Assembly (NCBI GenBank): GCA_029987235.1
Contig: DALTWF010000013.1
Location: 1-41,577, forward strand
DNA: 41,577 nucleotides
Direction of reading: 5' to 3'
Source of the DNA: Methanocorpusculum sp.
GTDB taxonomy: Archaea > Halobacteriota > Methanomicrobia > Methanomicrobiales > Methanocorpusculaceae
In this document: in pieces, positions 32,972-41,577 of the stretch
How the letters are laid out: each line of letters opens with the position of its first letter
How positions within the stretch are numbered: position 1 is the first letter of the stretch
The notes under the pieces: generated by a model
Told to the model about the DNA's origin: nothing
Seen by the model: the letters and a program-made list of their open reading frames with translations, nothing else
The model's database searches: none
Position numbers and translations under genes: made by a program

Positions 32972-35900
32972 ATGAGTTGCATTACTGTTGATTCACTTTT
33001 TCTTTTTAAGGGATGGAACCATATGTTACAACGTATTGTTCTCCTTATCTGTTTGCTATGTCTTTTTGTTGTTCCTGCTGCGTCTGCTGAGGGTAATGTG
33101 ACAAATTTTAATGAGTTCTCAACTTTGTTTAATGAAAGCGGCTTAAATGACTCCTCATATATCGATGTACAATCTGTTGATTTTGTTGAAACTACTGATA
33201 TTGATAATTCTGAGACAAATACAAATATCTTTGATACTAATACCAGTTCCGTAAATGAAACATATTCTGTTGGTATTGATGAGAATAAATCAGAGCCGCT
33301 TTTTGAAGATGATAATACCATTAGTGATGAAAAAAATCTAAGTGACTTAACTTATGCAAAGGACAGAATAGTTGAGGAGATAAGCAGCAGTGATGAGAAT
33401 GGAGATATCGCACCACTGCCTGTAACAAATATCAGCAGTAATACAAATGAAACTGAGCAGGTTAACAGTGATGATATAGAATCTGTCACTCCTCTTGAAT
33501 CAAGTCAATCAAATGAAATTGATAATGATATTTATAATGAAGTAGACAGTAATGATACTAATGAAGAACAATTTGTTGAGTCAGCAGAAAATACTACAGT
33601 TCCTGCCGCCAATAATCTCTCATTAGCCGAAAAATACGGTCTAAACTCAACAGAAGAAGTTTTACATGCTATTTTTGGAGAAAATATCCCAACTCAATGT
33701 TTGGACATGACAGATGAAGAGATTGAGAAACTGATTATCCACATAACTGAAATGAATAAAAACTTCACTGGTATTCCTCTTGAAACAAGAGAGGTTGAAA
33801 GTGTCCATAAAGAAGAGGAAGAACAACCACCGGTATTCAAGTTTTTCACATCCCTGTTTCAGTCAAATTCTGTGCCATCAGCATATAACCTGCGTGATAT
33901 AAACGGTGTCACTCCGGTACAGGCTCAGATGTACACCGGCTTATGCTGGACATTCGCAGTTGTTGCAGCGGCAGAAACAAATGCAATTAAGAACGGGTAT
34001 GCCACAAAAGATACGATTAATCTGGCAGAATTTCAACCGGCATATTTCCATACACACAGAAAAGGAGTAACCACTTCTGATGACAATGGCAACGTCTTAG
34101 ATGAATTTACAACATTAACCGGTGATTCTGTCTGGATGTCGGACTGGGTAAATAATGGTGAATATCCTGATTATCTCCTGCGTACGCTGGCAGCAGGAAT
34201 CGGATTTGCCGATGACAGCGGATTTAGTCCGTTTATCTCTCCTTCATTTTGGTGGGATATGATTGACCCGCTTGATGCAGAACTGGCAACCTCCAAAAAC
34301 GTCTATACTCTGAAAGGATATACTCAGGTAAATATTAATGACCGTGAGGATGTCAAAAAACTGATACAGGAAAAAGGCGGCGGTGTCACGACAATGAATA
34401 TTAACAAAGCGGATTTGAAGTTACGTGAATATGGAGGAAAAACATCTCTTACACATTATAATCCATCAGAAGATGGAGAAAGACACGCTGTATGTATTGT
34501 TGGATGGGATGAGAACTTCCCAAAAGAATATTTCTTGAATCAGCCTGAATCCAATGGAGCATGGCTGATTAAAAACAGTTGGTGGAGCAGCCCTATAGAT
34601 TTTCCGGGAGATGGCGATGACGGTTATTTCCTGACTCAGGGTGATGGATATATCTGGGTTTCATATAATGAACCGACTATATATGATGCTGTATTTATAG
34701 ATGTAATTCCAGAAGCATTAAAAGGATATGACTTTATCTATCAGTATGATGGGGGTGTTGTGAATAAAGAGGATGGTCAACAATACAAGAGTGAAAATTC
34801 CATTACAGCCCGCAACATCTTTACCGCTACAGGGAATCATGTGCTAAATGCTGTATCATTTGAAACAGAAAACCCGAATCTGGATTATACCATTGAAATT
34901 GTAAAGAATGGAAAAACTGTATCAACAACCGCTGGTAGTCTTGTTTATGAAGGATATTATATGATTCCGCTCACGGATTCAGTATGTGTTGTAGATAAAG
35001 AAGAATTTGAAGTAAGAGTAACGTTGAAAAATAATGGATATGGTGCTGTTTCATTCCCCGCTGACACAACGAAAAGTGTCTTTTCTGATACCGGTTTGCA
35101 AAAACACTATACATCCATGACGACAGGTACACAAAGCTCATACTGGGACACACACAACGGAAAATGGATAGACATTACTCGCTACGGCGATAACTTCAGA
35201 ATAAAGGCGTTCGCTAAAGATGACCTTGACTTCGACCCCGTCACCTCAATCACTCTTGACTCTGCAGACTGGGCCTTTTGGAACGGAATAACATTAATTG
35301 TTAACAACAACCTTCGCCTAACCGCAACATGCTGTCCAACTACTGCGATGCAGGATGTAACATGGACAAGCACAAACCCGGCAATTGCACCAGTTGATGT
35401 GAATGGAATGGTTGTACCTCGCGGTACCGGTTCTGCAATGATTACCGCAACAGCAAAAGACGGCACCGGAGTATCAGTTACACAAAAGATACAACTCTTA
35501 AACATACTTGGATTACCCGTCATTATCAAAGGCGAACAAAAGACAATGCGACCCGGAGAAACTGATTATCTCACGCATCCGGTAAACATGAACCCTGCAG
35601 ACGTAAATTCGATGAAAACAGCAGCCCCAATGTTCGCAGCATCAGCACCACCTGCAGATGGAACAGACATAATTGAGGCAGAAACAATCGAAACAAATAC
35701 AATCGGAAAAGAAATAAACAATGCTGAAACCGCCGGAGAAGGAATAAACAAAGACACATTAGCACTGGAATCCGACACATTAGACGAAGAACCACTAGTT
35801 CCAGTCTTTGCCGCTGCAGAAACACATGCTGTTACATGGACAAGCAGCAATGGAAACGTAGTTACCGTTTCCTCCTCCGGAAAAGTAACTGCCAGAACTC

Positions 35901-38900
35901 CGGGATATGCCACAGTCACCGGAATTGCCGATGGTGACCAAAACACCGCTTATTCTGTTGATTATCATGTAGTTGGAGACACCGCATCAAGTATCACCCT
36001 TGATGGAAAACCAAGCGTAAGCGTTAATGAAGAAGTAACAATAACTGCTCACGTCAGCGCGGACATATTATCGATAAACTGGAATACAGAAAAAGCTTCA
36101 GGATCAACTGCCGCGATAACAAACCAAAGAAGCGGCACCGATGCAGCAGGAAACCCGATTTATACATTCACCGCATTAAATCCAGGAAAAATTACCATTA
36201 TAGCCACTTCATCTGGCACAGGCGCAGCAGCAAAATTTGATCTTACTATCACAAGCGCCTCAACACCCACCTCAACAGCAACACCCAAACCAACGCCGAC
36301 ACCAGACAGCCGCATACTTTCAATTACCCCTGTAAAAGACAATACCCTGTCAGTTACTGATGTCCACACCTTTACCGTCAGTCCTTCAGGAATACCGGTA
36401 GAATGGTTTATTGTCAGCCAAACAACCGGGTCCGGAAATATCAATAAAGATACCGGATTATTCACCCCGTTAAGTACCGGAACAGTAACAATAAAGGCAA
36501 AAGCAACCGATGGAAGCGCCAAAACCTCAGCCGAATATACCTTTGAAATAACCGCCGCCGCCCTTCAGATTATTGGCGATTCCGTTATCGACATGGATAA
36601 AACCATCTGCAATTACAAATACTATGTCAACGTCCCGGGTGTCACCGTCAAATGGGATGTTTACCCGAGACTCGCCACAGTAAACAATAAATCCACCGAT
36701 GAATTCGGCTACAGTTATATGGAACTCACCCCGTCTACCACTGGATACACCACCATAACCGCAAAAATCAGCGGCAACGGCTACTATGAAACACTCACTA
36801 AAAATATCGAACTCCGCAGACATATCACCTCAATAACCATCAAAGGAAGTGACTTTGTTGAACAGGGTAAAACCACCGAATACTGCGCTGAAATCGCCCC
36901 TTCAAGCGCCACTGCAACCACAATCACCTGGGACAGCGAGACAAAATCAGTTGCCACAATTTCCGACACCGGCGTACTCACCGCGATAAAAGCCGGAAAA
37001 ACCAAGATTACTGCTGCAGCAAACGACGGTTCAGGAGTAATAGCTGAAAAAACGATTGAAGTTACACCGGTAAGAGTTACCGCCATAGAACTTGACAAGA
37101 CAACAGCCAGGCTGCAAAACGGAAAAACCCTCGAATTAAAAGCAACCGTCAGACCATCCAATGCGGGTAATCTTAAAGTAACCTGGACAAGCTCTGATGA
37201 TAAAGTAGCATCTGTAAACAGAGATACCGGAAAAGTAACTGCAAATAAAGCAGGCTCTGTAAAAATAACTGCTGTTTCTGATGATAATACAAGTTTAACC
37301 GCATCCTGTGATATAACCGTCTTCCAGCCGGTGACCAAAATAACCCTTGTCAATGACGGTATAGAACTCAATTCTAATTGTATTTACTGTTACACAGGTG
37401 ATGAACTTGATATTACCGTCAAAGTCTCCCCGCCAAATGCAGAAAATAAAGAAGTAAAACTGGTAAAATCTTCCGGAATCAGTGCCCATATCGGCTGGGA
37501 AAAAACATCATCAGATGCTAATGGAAACGCAATTTACACACTATGTCCATACAGCAGTGGAACTTATATGCTGCATGCAGAAGCGGCTGACGGCTGCGGT
37601 GCGCAGTCACCAGAATTTCAAATATATGTAATTGACCCGATTCAAAAAGTAGTAATTAAGAATAATGATGAAGAAGACAGCATTTCAACAGGAGAAAAGA
37701 AAACACTTGAGGCATCAATCACCCCGGATATCACCCACGGAAGTCAAAGCTTAATCTGGAAAGCATATCCGGAAGGCATCGTCTCGCTTCCGGAAAACGG
37801 GGATTTAGGCAATTCCCATAAATGTACCGTCACTGCTCTTAAAGGAGGAGATGTTGCCATTACAGCAATCGCTGCTGATGGTCACGGAGCAGCAGATATA
37901 CACATGATGACGGTTGTTCAAAAAGTTACCGGCATTACTCTTACTGCTGCTGATGCACCAATAATAAATGATGTACCAACGATAAATATCGGCGAGACGA
38001 CCACAGTCAAAGCCACAATTACCCCATTCGATGCGGCTGATAAAACTCTGTCATGGAAGTCAGATAGGGACAAAATAGCAACGGTTGATGATAACGGAGT
38101 GATAACTGCAAACTCAGCAGGTTCCGTAAAGATTACCGCAACTGCACAGGACGGCTCCAATGTTTCCGGATCTATTACTATCGCGGTCTCTCCACAAAAA
38201 GTTGAATCGATAACCCTTGACCAGACAACAGCCCAATTGGCGATTGGAAAAACCCTCACCTTAAGCGCAACAGTTGGTCCAACAACAGCGACAAACAAGA
38301 CAATAAAGTGGTCAAGTTCAGATTACACGGTTGCCACAGTAAATGAGGATACCGGCGTGGTGAAAGGAATAAGCGCAGGACCTGCGACAATAACCGCAAC
38401 TGCTCAAGACGGCTCTGGTGTTTCAGCTTCATGTGAAGTTAAAGTCACTGTCCCGGTAGCTGGAATTACCCTTATCTATGACGGCAAAGAAATTAAGGAG
38501 TGGGATTTACTTGATTGTTATCTCGGTGATAGTCTCGAAATAACCGCAAAAGTATCTGTAGAAGATAATGAAAACAAAGACCTCATACTGGTAAAAGATT
38601 TCGGTAAGGACGTAGTTATCAAATGGGATAAAACATCAGTTGATGGTGATGGAAATGACATCTACACTCTCTGCCCAACTGCAAGTGGTTTATTTGATTT
38701 TTATGCACAGGCAGCAGATGGTTCCGAAGTAAAATCTGCCCTGTTTGAATTAAAAGTAATTGCTCCGATAGAAAAAGTGGTGATTTCCGGCAAATATTCA
38801 CTCCCTGTTGGAATGTCAACAACACTGACCGCAGAAATAGATCCAAACCTGTATGATAACCGCAATTTAGAGTGGTCGGCAGAGCCTGAAGGCATAGTCT

Positions 38901-39670
38901 CACTTACGCCCGGCTCAGACACACTCAGCTGCACGGTTAAAGGTCTCAAAGGCGGTCCTGTTACTATCACAGCATCCGCAAAAGACGGTCACGGAGCATC
39001 TGAGACTCATGCAATGACAGTAATACAAAAGGGATCCCGCACACTTTATCTCAACACCGGTGATAAAGACATTGAAGGTGAAAATCTTGATGACCCCTCT
39101 GTAAAAGGACATAGTTTTTACTTTAATGTTAAAGCGGAAATCGGCTATGAATATCCTTCTGCATCATCAGCCGTCGCAGATTCATTAACAGCACCTGTCT
39201 TTTCCCGTATGCTGACCAACGGCAAGTATGCTGAAATTCAGTTAAACGAAAAAGTACTGGTTTACAAAGAAAATGCAGATGGCACATGGACTGAAGTAAA
39301 AGATGCTGCATCATTTGATGCTGAAAACAAGGTAGTTCTCGATGTATCCAAACTTACTGATGCAGCAAAAGGAGTAAGAATTAATTTTGTCGGCAGATAC
39401 CTTGGAGATATTGATGGAAACAGCAGAATACAGACGCGTGATTCAGGTATGATAAATTCTCATATATGCGAAACAACATCATTGGATGCAACCGCACAAT
39501 ATTATGCAGATGTTGACGGAAACGGCAGAATACAGTCACGTGATTCTGGTTTAATAAATTCTTATCTTGGAGGGGAATCACCGATTCTATCCGCTACCCG
39601 CACCGTTTATCTCAACACGGGTGATAAAGCCGTTGAAGATGAAAATCTTGATAATCCAACTGTAAAATGA
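32972..39670 (+). CDS. Giant secreted papain-like protease with Ig-like repeats and dockerin-like loops
   Basis: A 2232-residue extracellular protein. The ATG at 32972 has a strong GGGGGTGA site; an ATG 17 codons later (33023) begins the signal peptide proper, MLQRIVLLICLLCLFVVPAASA. A Ser/Asn/Glu/Asp-rich linker follows to about residue 295. Next comes a C1 peptidase domain with oxyanion Gln319, catalytic Cys325 (TGLCWTF), His505 (ERHAVCIVGWD) and Asn535 (IKNSWW), then a lectin-like domain (about 600-750). About 13 Ig-like (BIG2-type) repeats occupy 751-2020. The C-terminal module (from 2023) ends in paired calcium loops, DIDGNSRIQTRD and DVDGNGRIQSRD, as in type I dockerins. A TGA stops the frame early in a second copy of that module. 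Confidence 0.85.
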   Translation: MSCITVDSLFLFKGWNHMLQRIVLLICLLCLFVVPAASAEGNVTNFNEFSTLFNESGLNDSSYIDVQSVDFVETTDIDNSETNTNIFDTNTSSVNETYSVGIDENKSEPLFEDDNTISDEKNLSDLTYAKDRIVEEISSSDENGDIAPLPVTNISSNTNETEQVNSDDIESVTPLESSQSNEIDNDIYNEVDSNDTNEEQFVESAENTTVPAANNLSLAEKYGLNSTEEVLHAIFGENIPTQCLDMTDEEIEKLIIHITEMNKNFTGIPLETREVESVHKEEEEQPPVFKFFTSLFQSNSVPSAYNLRDINGVTPVQAQMYTGLCWTFAVVAAAETNAIKNGYATKDTINLAEFQPAYFHTHRKGVTTSDDNGNVLDEFTTLTGDSVWMSDWVNNGEYPDYLLRTLAAGIGFADDSGFSPFISPSFWWDMIDPLDAELATSKNVYTLKGYTQVNINDREDVKKLIQEKGGGVTTMNINKADLKLREYGGKTSLTHYNPSEDGERHAVCIVGWDENFPKEYFLNQPESNGAWLIKNSWWSSPIDFPGDGDDGYFLTQGDGYIWVSYNEPTIYDAVFIDVIPEALKGYDFIYQYDGGVVNKEDGQQYKSENSITARNIFTATGNHVLNAVSFETENPNLDYTIEIVKNGKTVSTTAGSLVYEGYYMIPLTDSVCVVDKEEFEVRVTLKNNGYGAVSFPADTTKSVFSDTGLQKHYTSMTTGTQSSYWDTHNGKWIDITRYGDNFRIKAFAKDDLDFDPVTSITLDSADWAFWNGITLIVNNNLRLTATCCPTTAMQDVTWTSTNPAIAPVDVNGMVVPRGTGSAMITATAKDGTGVSVTQKIQLLNILGLPVIIKGEQKTMRPGETDYLTHPVNMNPADVNSMKTAAPMFAASAPPADGTDIIEAETIETNTIGKEINNAETAGEGINKDTLALESDTLDEEPLVPVFAAAETHAVTWTSSNGNVVTVSSSGKVTARTPGYATVTGIADGDQNTAYSVDYHVVGDTASSITLDGKPSVSVNEEVTITAHVSADILSINWNTEKASGSTAAITNQRSGTDAAGNPIYTFTALNPGKITIIATSSGTGAAAKFDLTITSASTPTSTATPKPTPTPDSRILSITPVKDNTLSVTDVHTFTVSPSGIPVEWFIVSQTTGSGNINKDTGLFTPLSTGTVTIKAKATDGSAKTSAEYTFEITAAALQIIGDSVIDMDKTICNYKYYVNVPGVTVKWDVYPRLATVNNKSTDEFGYSYMELTPSTTGYTTITAKISGNGYYETLTKNIELRRHITSITIKGSDFVEQGKTTEYCAEIAPSSATATTITWDSETKSVATISDTGVLTAIKAGKTKITAAANDGSGVIAEKTIEVTPVRVTAIELDKTTARLQNGKTLELKATVRPSNAGNLKVTWTSSDDKVASVNRDTGKVTANKAGSVKITAVSDDNTSLTASCDITVFQPVTKITLVNDGIELNSNCIYCYTGDELDITVKVSPPNAENKEVKLVKSSGISAHIGWEKTSSDANGNAIYTLCPYSSGTYMLHAEAADGCGAQSPEFQIYVIDPIQKVVIKNNDEEDSISTGEKKTLEASITPDITHGSQSLIWKAYPEGIVSLPENGDLGNSHKCTVTALKGGDVAITAIAADGHGAADIHMMTVVQKVTGITLTAADAPIINDVPTINIGETTTVKATITPFDAADKTLSWKSDRDKIATVDDNGVITANSAGSVKITATAQDGSNVSGSITIAVSPQKVESITLDQTTAQLAIGKTLTLSATVGPTTATNKTIKWSSSDYTVATVNEDTGVVKGISAGPATITATAQDGSGVSASCEVKVTVPVAGITLIYDGKEIKEWDLLDCYLGDSLEITAKVSVEDNENKDLILVKDFGKDVVIKWDKTSVDGDGNDIYTLCPTASGLFDFYAQAADGSEVKSALFELKVIAPIEKVVISGKYSLPVGMSTTLTAEIDPNLYDNRNLEWSAEPEGIVSLTPGSDTLSCTVKGLKGGPVTITASAKDGHGASETHAMTVIQKGSRTLYLNTGDKDIEGENLDDPSVKGHSFYFNVKAEIGYEYPSASSAVADSLTAPVFSRMLTNGKYAEIQLNEKVLVYKENADGTWTEVKDAASFDAENKVVLDVSKLTDAAKGVRINFVGRYLGDIDGNSRIQTRDSGMINSHICETTSLDATAQYYADVDGNGRIQSRDSGLINSYLGGESPILSATRTVYLNTGDKAVEDENLDNPTVK

Positions 39671-40138
39671 CACACATTTGGACCAACTGTCAAAGCAGAA
39701 ATCGGCTATGAGTATTCTTCAGTAACGGCTGCGGCTGCTGATTCATTAACAGCACCTGTCTTTTCCTGTCTGCTGACCAATGGCAAATATGCTGAACTTC
39801 AGTTAAACGAAAAAGTACTGGTTTACAAAGAAAATGCAGATGGTACATGGACAGAAGTAAAAGATGTTGCATCATTTGATGCTGAAAACAAAGTAGTTCT
39901 CGATGTATCTAAACTTGCTGATGCAAATAAAAGAATCCATATAAATCCAACTGGTCGTTATCTTGGTGATGTGGATAACAACAATCGTGTAATTGCAACA
40001 GATGCTTCAAAAGTATCAGCACATGCTAAAAAAACTGCATTATTGGATTCAGTTAGCGCATATTATGCTGATTTTGATAAAGATGGGCGTGTAATTGCAG
40101 CAGATGCTGCAAAGATTAGTGCATATGTAAGGAAATAA
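39038..40138 (+). repeat. Tandem duplication of the C-terminal module of the giant protease
   Basis: The segment from 39038 is repeated from 39599, a period of 561 bases or 187 codons. Both begin with a Thr/Leu-Tyr-Leu-Asn-Thr-Gly-Asp-Lys motif, contain ADSLTAPVFS and LNEKVLVYKENADGTWTEVK, and end in dockerin-like loops. The loops of the second copy (DVDNNNRVIATD and DFDKDGRVIAAD) have diverged. Confidence 0.85.
39671..40138 (+). pseudogene. In-frame continuation of the giant protease after a TGA
   Basis: The 155 codons after the TGA at 39668 stay open in the same frame and encode the rest of the second C-terminal module, ending YVRK at a TAA (40136-40138). In the first copy the codon matching the TGA is GGA (glycine). 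A single G-to-T change explains the stop. The downstream part has no frameshift and no further stop. It is either a recent nonsense mutation, a sequence error, or a readthrough product. Confidence 0.75.
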
Positions 40139-40318
40139 TGAAATAAAATGAAGAAAGAAGTTTATTGAAACGAGCAATACGACAATCTGAAGGAGTGATG
40201 CAGTGCCATACTGTCAAAAACACCATCGATAAACTGAAACGAGAGTAAATGAATTCCCTCACTTTTTTATCCGGATTTTATATGCGACTATAATGTAACC
40301 TCCGAAAAAAAAATCATC

Positions 40319-40369
40319 GAAAAAAAGGTAAGGGGGGGGGATAGTGTAACGATTTTTCTGTAAAATCGT
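40319..40369. repeat. Poly-G tract and hairpin
   Basis: An A-run followed by GGTA and nine or more G (to 40340) resembles the outer end of the MITE-like element at 41,130. Directly after it, ACGATTTT and AAAATCGT form an 8-bp perfect hairpin (40349-40369). It may be a solo end of the same element or the 3' end of the protease transcript. Confidence 0.45.
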
Positions 40370-40397
40370 ATCCTGCCGAAAATTCCTTGTATACACA

Positions 40398-40640
40398 TTA
40401 TACTTCCATCCTCAGATACCTATTTCCACACACCCACTCCTCATTTATATCAATCAGAATAGATCCTGCCACTCTCATAAACGAATCTACAGACGGAAAA
40501 GCACCAACTTTCCTTACTCTCCTCTTAATCTCCGGATTCAACCTCTCAACCCCATTCATTGTCCTGATTTTTTCAAATGCTCCCTTGGGAACACCTTATA
40601 ATTCAAAACATCTGAAAAACATCTCAACTCAACTTTGACA
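40398..40640 (-). pseudogene. IS256-family transposase remnant (C-terminal part)
   Basis: The minus strand encodes IRTMNGVERLNPEIKRRVRK, then VGAFPSVDS, a short helix, and INEEWVCGNRYLRM with a stop at 40398. This is the C-terminal signature of IS256-type DDE transposases (IRTTNxxERLNxEIKRR, GxFP, ExWxxGxRYLxM). Just upstream, YKVFPREHLKK continues the similarity in another frame. One A is missing from the A-run at the junction, so the gene is frameshifted. The N-terminal and catalytic parts are absent. Confidence 0.85.
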
Positions 40641-40687
40641 CTTTGTTATATAGCATCCGCTCCCCACACCCAATATTTTATCACAAT

Positions 40688-40942
40688 TTAGAATTTGACA
40701 GTTGAGATTATCCTCCGCCTCTTCCCCAAAAAATCATCTTGATTCAGCCATTCATGACATCTTTTGAGGCTGAAATTTTCAGTTAGTTTGTAAGCTGTCA
40801 TTGCGCGTAGTAGAGCACTTGGATTAATTCCTCGCATTTTCAAGGGGCAAATGATGGTATTCAGATTCAGTTCATGAAACATCTTGTCTACGAACAAGGG
40901 GATATCAACCGGAAAAGAGATGTGTGGGGTTACTGATATCAT
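40688..40942 (-). pseudogene. Transposase N-terminal fragment (IS1634/IS4-like, DUF4277)
   Basis: An 84-residue frame on the minus strand: ISFPVDIPLFVDKMFHELNL, then CPLKMRGINPSALLRAMTAYKLTENFSLKRCHEWLNQ. This resembles the N-terminal domain of IS1634-type transposases, where a DIPxxVDK start and a later AYKLTEN block occur. The frame then ends after about 15 unrelated residues, and the catalytic DDE domain is missing. It abuts the IS256 remnant, so this is a graveyard of insertion sequences. Confidence 0.65.
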
Positions 40943-41129
40943 AATAATCTATGGCAAATGTGAAATCTGCCGTATTCAAATATAGATTGGCAGCTTTCAG
41001 GGATTAATTTTCTATTTTGACATGTTTGGTAAGAGATTTAAGGTGTGCTAAATGGTGTAAGTGACAAACTTGGGATTCTATATTGGAGTTGGGACATTTT
41101 CAAATTTACAGCAATTTTAAGACACTATC
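40943..41129. other. AT-rich stretch without recognisable gene
   Basis: Lies upstream of the DUF4277 fragment on its own strand and probably contains the old insertion-sequence end. No reading frame, tRNA or repeat that I can identify. Confidence 0.4.
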
Positions 41130-41455
41130 AAAAAAAGGGTATAGGGGGGGTAGAGTATACCCATATGGGTATATGGGTATATCTAATTTATATAGGAGAA
41201 AAAATTAAAGCGTTTTCCTTGGTTTTTCCATTTGCAACAGACCTTTTTCGACTTTCATTTTTTGCGTTTTGTCAAACGGTTTATACTTCGTTAAACTCGT
41301 TTTCCCAAACGGTCTTGTGTTTATTATTTGCATTATAAGTTTAAATACAAATTGCCTGACAGGGTGAAAAAAAAGAAGAACTAGTATATAAATGTAGTAT
41401 ACCCATATGGGTATATGGGTATACTCATACCCCCCCATACACTTTTTTTTCAAAA
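41130..41455. mobile_element. MITE-like element with long imperfect inverted ends
   Basis: The left end reads AAAAAAAGGGTATAGGGGGG, then a segment containing the palindrome ATACCCATATGGGTAT (41157-41172). The right end, read on the minus strand, gives AAAAAAAAGTGTATGGGGGG and the same palindrome (41399-41414). Similarity continues inward to ATTTATATA and CTAG-like bases, about 70 bases in all. The 200-base centre is T-rich, has no gene, and contains two CAAACGGT copies. Size, inverted ends and lack of coding fit a non-autonomous transposable element. Confidence 0.65.
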
Positions 41456-41477
41456 GAGGGGGGTACGGATATCTATA

Positions 41478-41577
41478 ATGAAACCACATACCTGTTTGGG
41501 ATATGCCGACCGCACCGCACGCCTCTTGAGAAAAGCCGGACTGATTTTCTGCTGCGCAGAACCGCTCGCACGGACGC
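41478..41577 (+). CDS. Start of a gene running off the window
   Basis: From the ATG at 41478 the frame reads MKPHTCLGYADRTARLLRKA and stays open to the window end (33 codons). Base composition turns GC-rich here, unlike the preceding 1.3 kb, marking a return to core-type coding sequence. The product cannot be identified from this fragment. A second frame could also be open this close to the edge, so the call is tentative. Confidence 0.4.
   Translation, partial: MKPHTCLGYADRTARLLRKAGLIFCCAEPLART

Noticed and set aside
39668..39670. TGA as a selenocysteine codon in the giant protease
   Set aside because: The matching codon in the duplicated module is glycine, the protein region is a structural surface domain, and nothing suggests redox function. 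A G-to-T change is the simpler explanation.
40387..40638. A plus-strand 83-codon frame
   Set aside because: It is the antisense shadow of the IS256 transposase remnant on the minus strand.
41205..41489. A 94-codon minus-strand frame over the MITE-like element
   Set aside because: Its sequence is just the translation of the repeat ends and T-rich centre, with no protein features.

Overview
The window looks like a chromosomal segment of a methanogenic euryarchaeon, most likely in or near Methanomicrobiales. Support comes from an archaeal deoxyhypusine synthase, an archaeal geranylgeranyl reductase, a dihydropteroate synthase-like protein of the kind tied to methanopterin synthesis, indolepyruvate:ferredoxin oxidoreductase, archaeal TATA boxes close to start codons, and gyrBA. 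The genus assignment is inference.

Positions 1 to about 22,330 are mostly core genome. In order: deoxyhypusine synthase and pyrF (tandem, +); two small unknown genes (+); an exported 5'-nucleotidase (-); a small gene pair ending in a YdeI-like protein (-); an AGCS sodium:alanine symporter (+); an MGMT-fold protein without the alkyl-acceptor cysteine (+); hisS (-); a decayed stretch with a DUF1016 remnant; a gyrB-gyrA-membrane protein operon (-); a PHP phosphoesterase-truA operon (-); a DHPS-like protein (+); a META-domain lipoprotein (-); iorA-iorB (-); tRNA-Ile(GAT) (+); and an ATP-dependent DNA ligase (-).

From about 22,400 onward the window becomes accessory. It holds a two-helix membrane protein, a MntA/HepT-type pair with altered motif residues in both partners, an unknown helical protein, and a zinc-finger/membrane/PH-like gene framed by two inverted copies of a palindromic element (a third copy lies at 8.75 kb). 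A geranylgeranyl reductase sits among these. Next is a 907-residue MmeI-like restriction-methylation enzyme with mosaic base composition. A 900-bp non-coding stretch follows, with a heptad-built inverted repeat and three candidate structured RNAs. Then come a response regulator, an anchored PEGA-like protein, and a 7.2-kb gene for a secreted papain-like protease with about 13 Ig-like repeats and dockerin-like calcium loops. That gene is interrupted near its end by one in-frame TGA.

The last 1.4 kb contains two transposase remnants (IS256-type and DUF4277/IS1634-like), a ~330-bp MITE-like element with ~70-bp imperfect terminal inverted repeats, and the start of a gene that runs off the window.

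The strongest candidates for something undescribed are the three-copy palindromic element with its framed cargo gene, the doubly altered MntA/HepT pair, and the cluster of structured non-coding elements at 30.5-31.2 kb.
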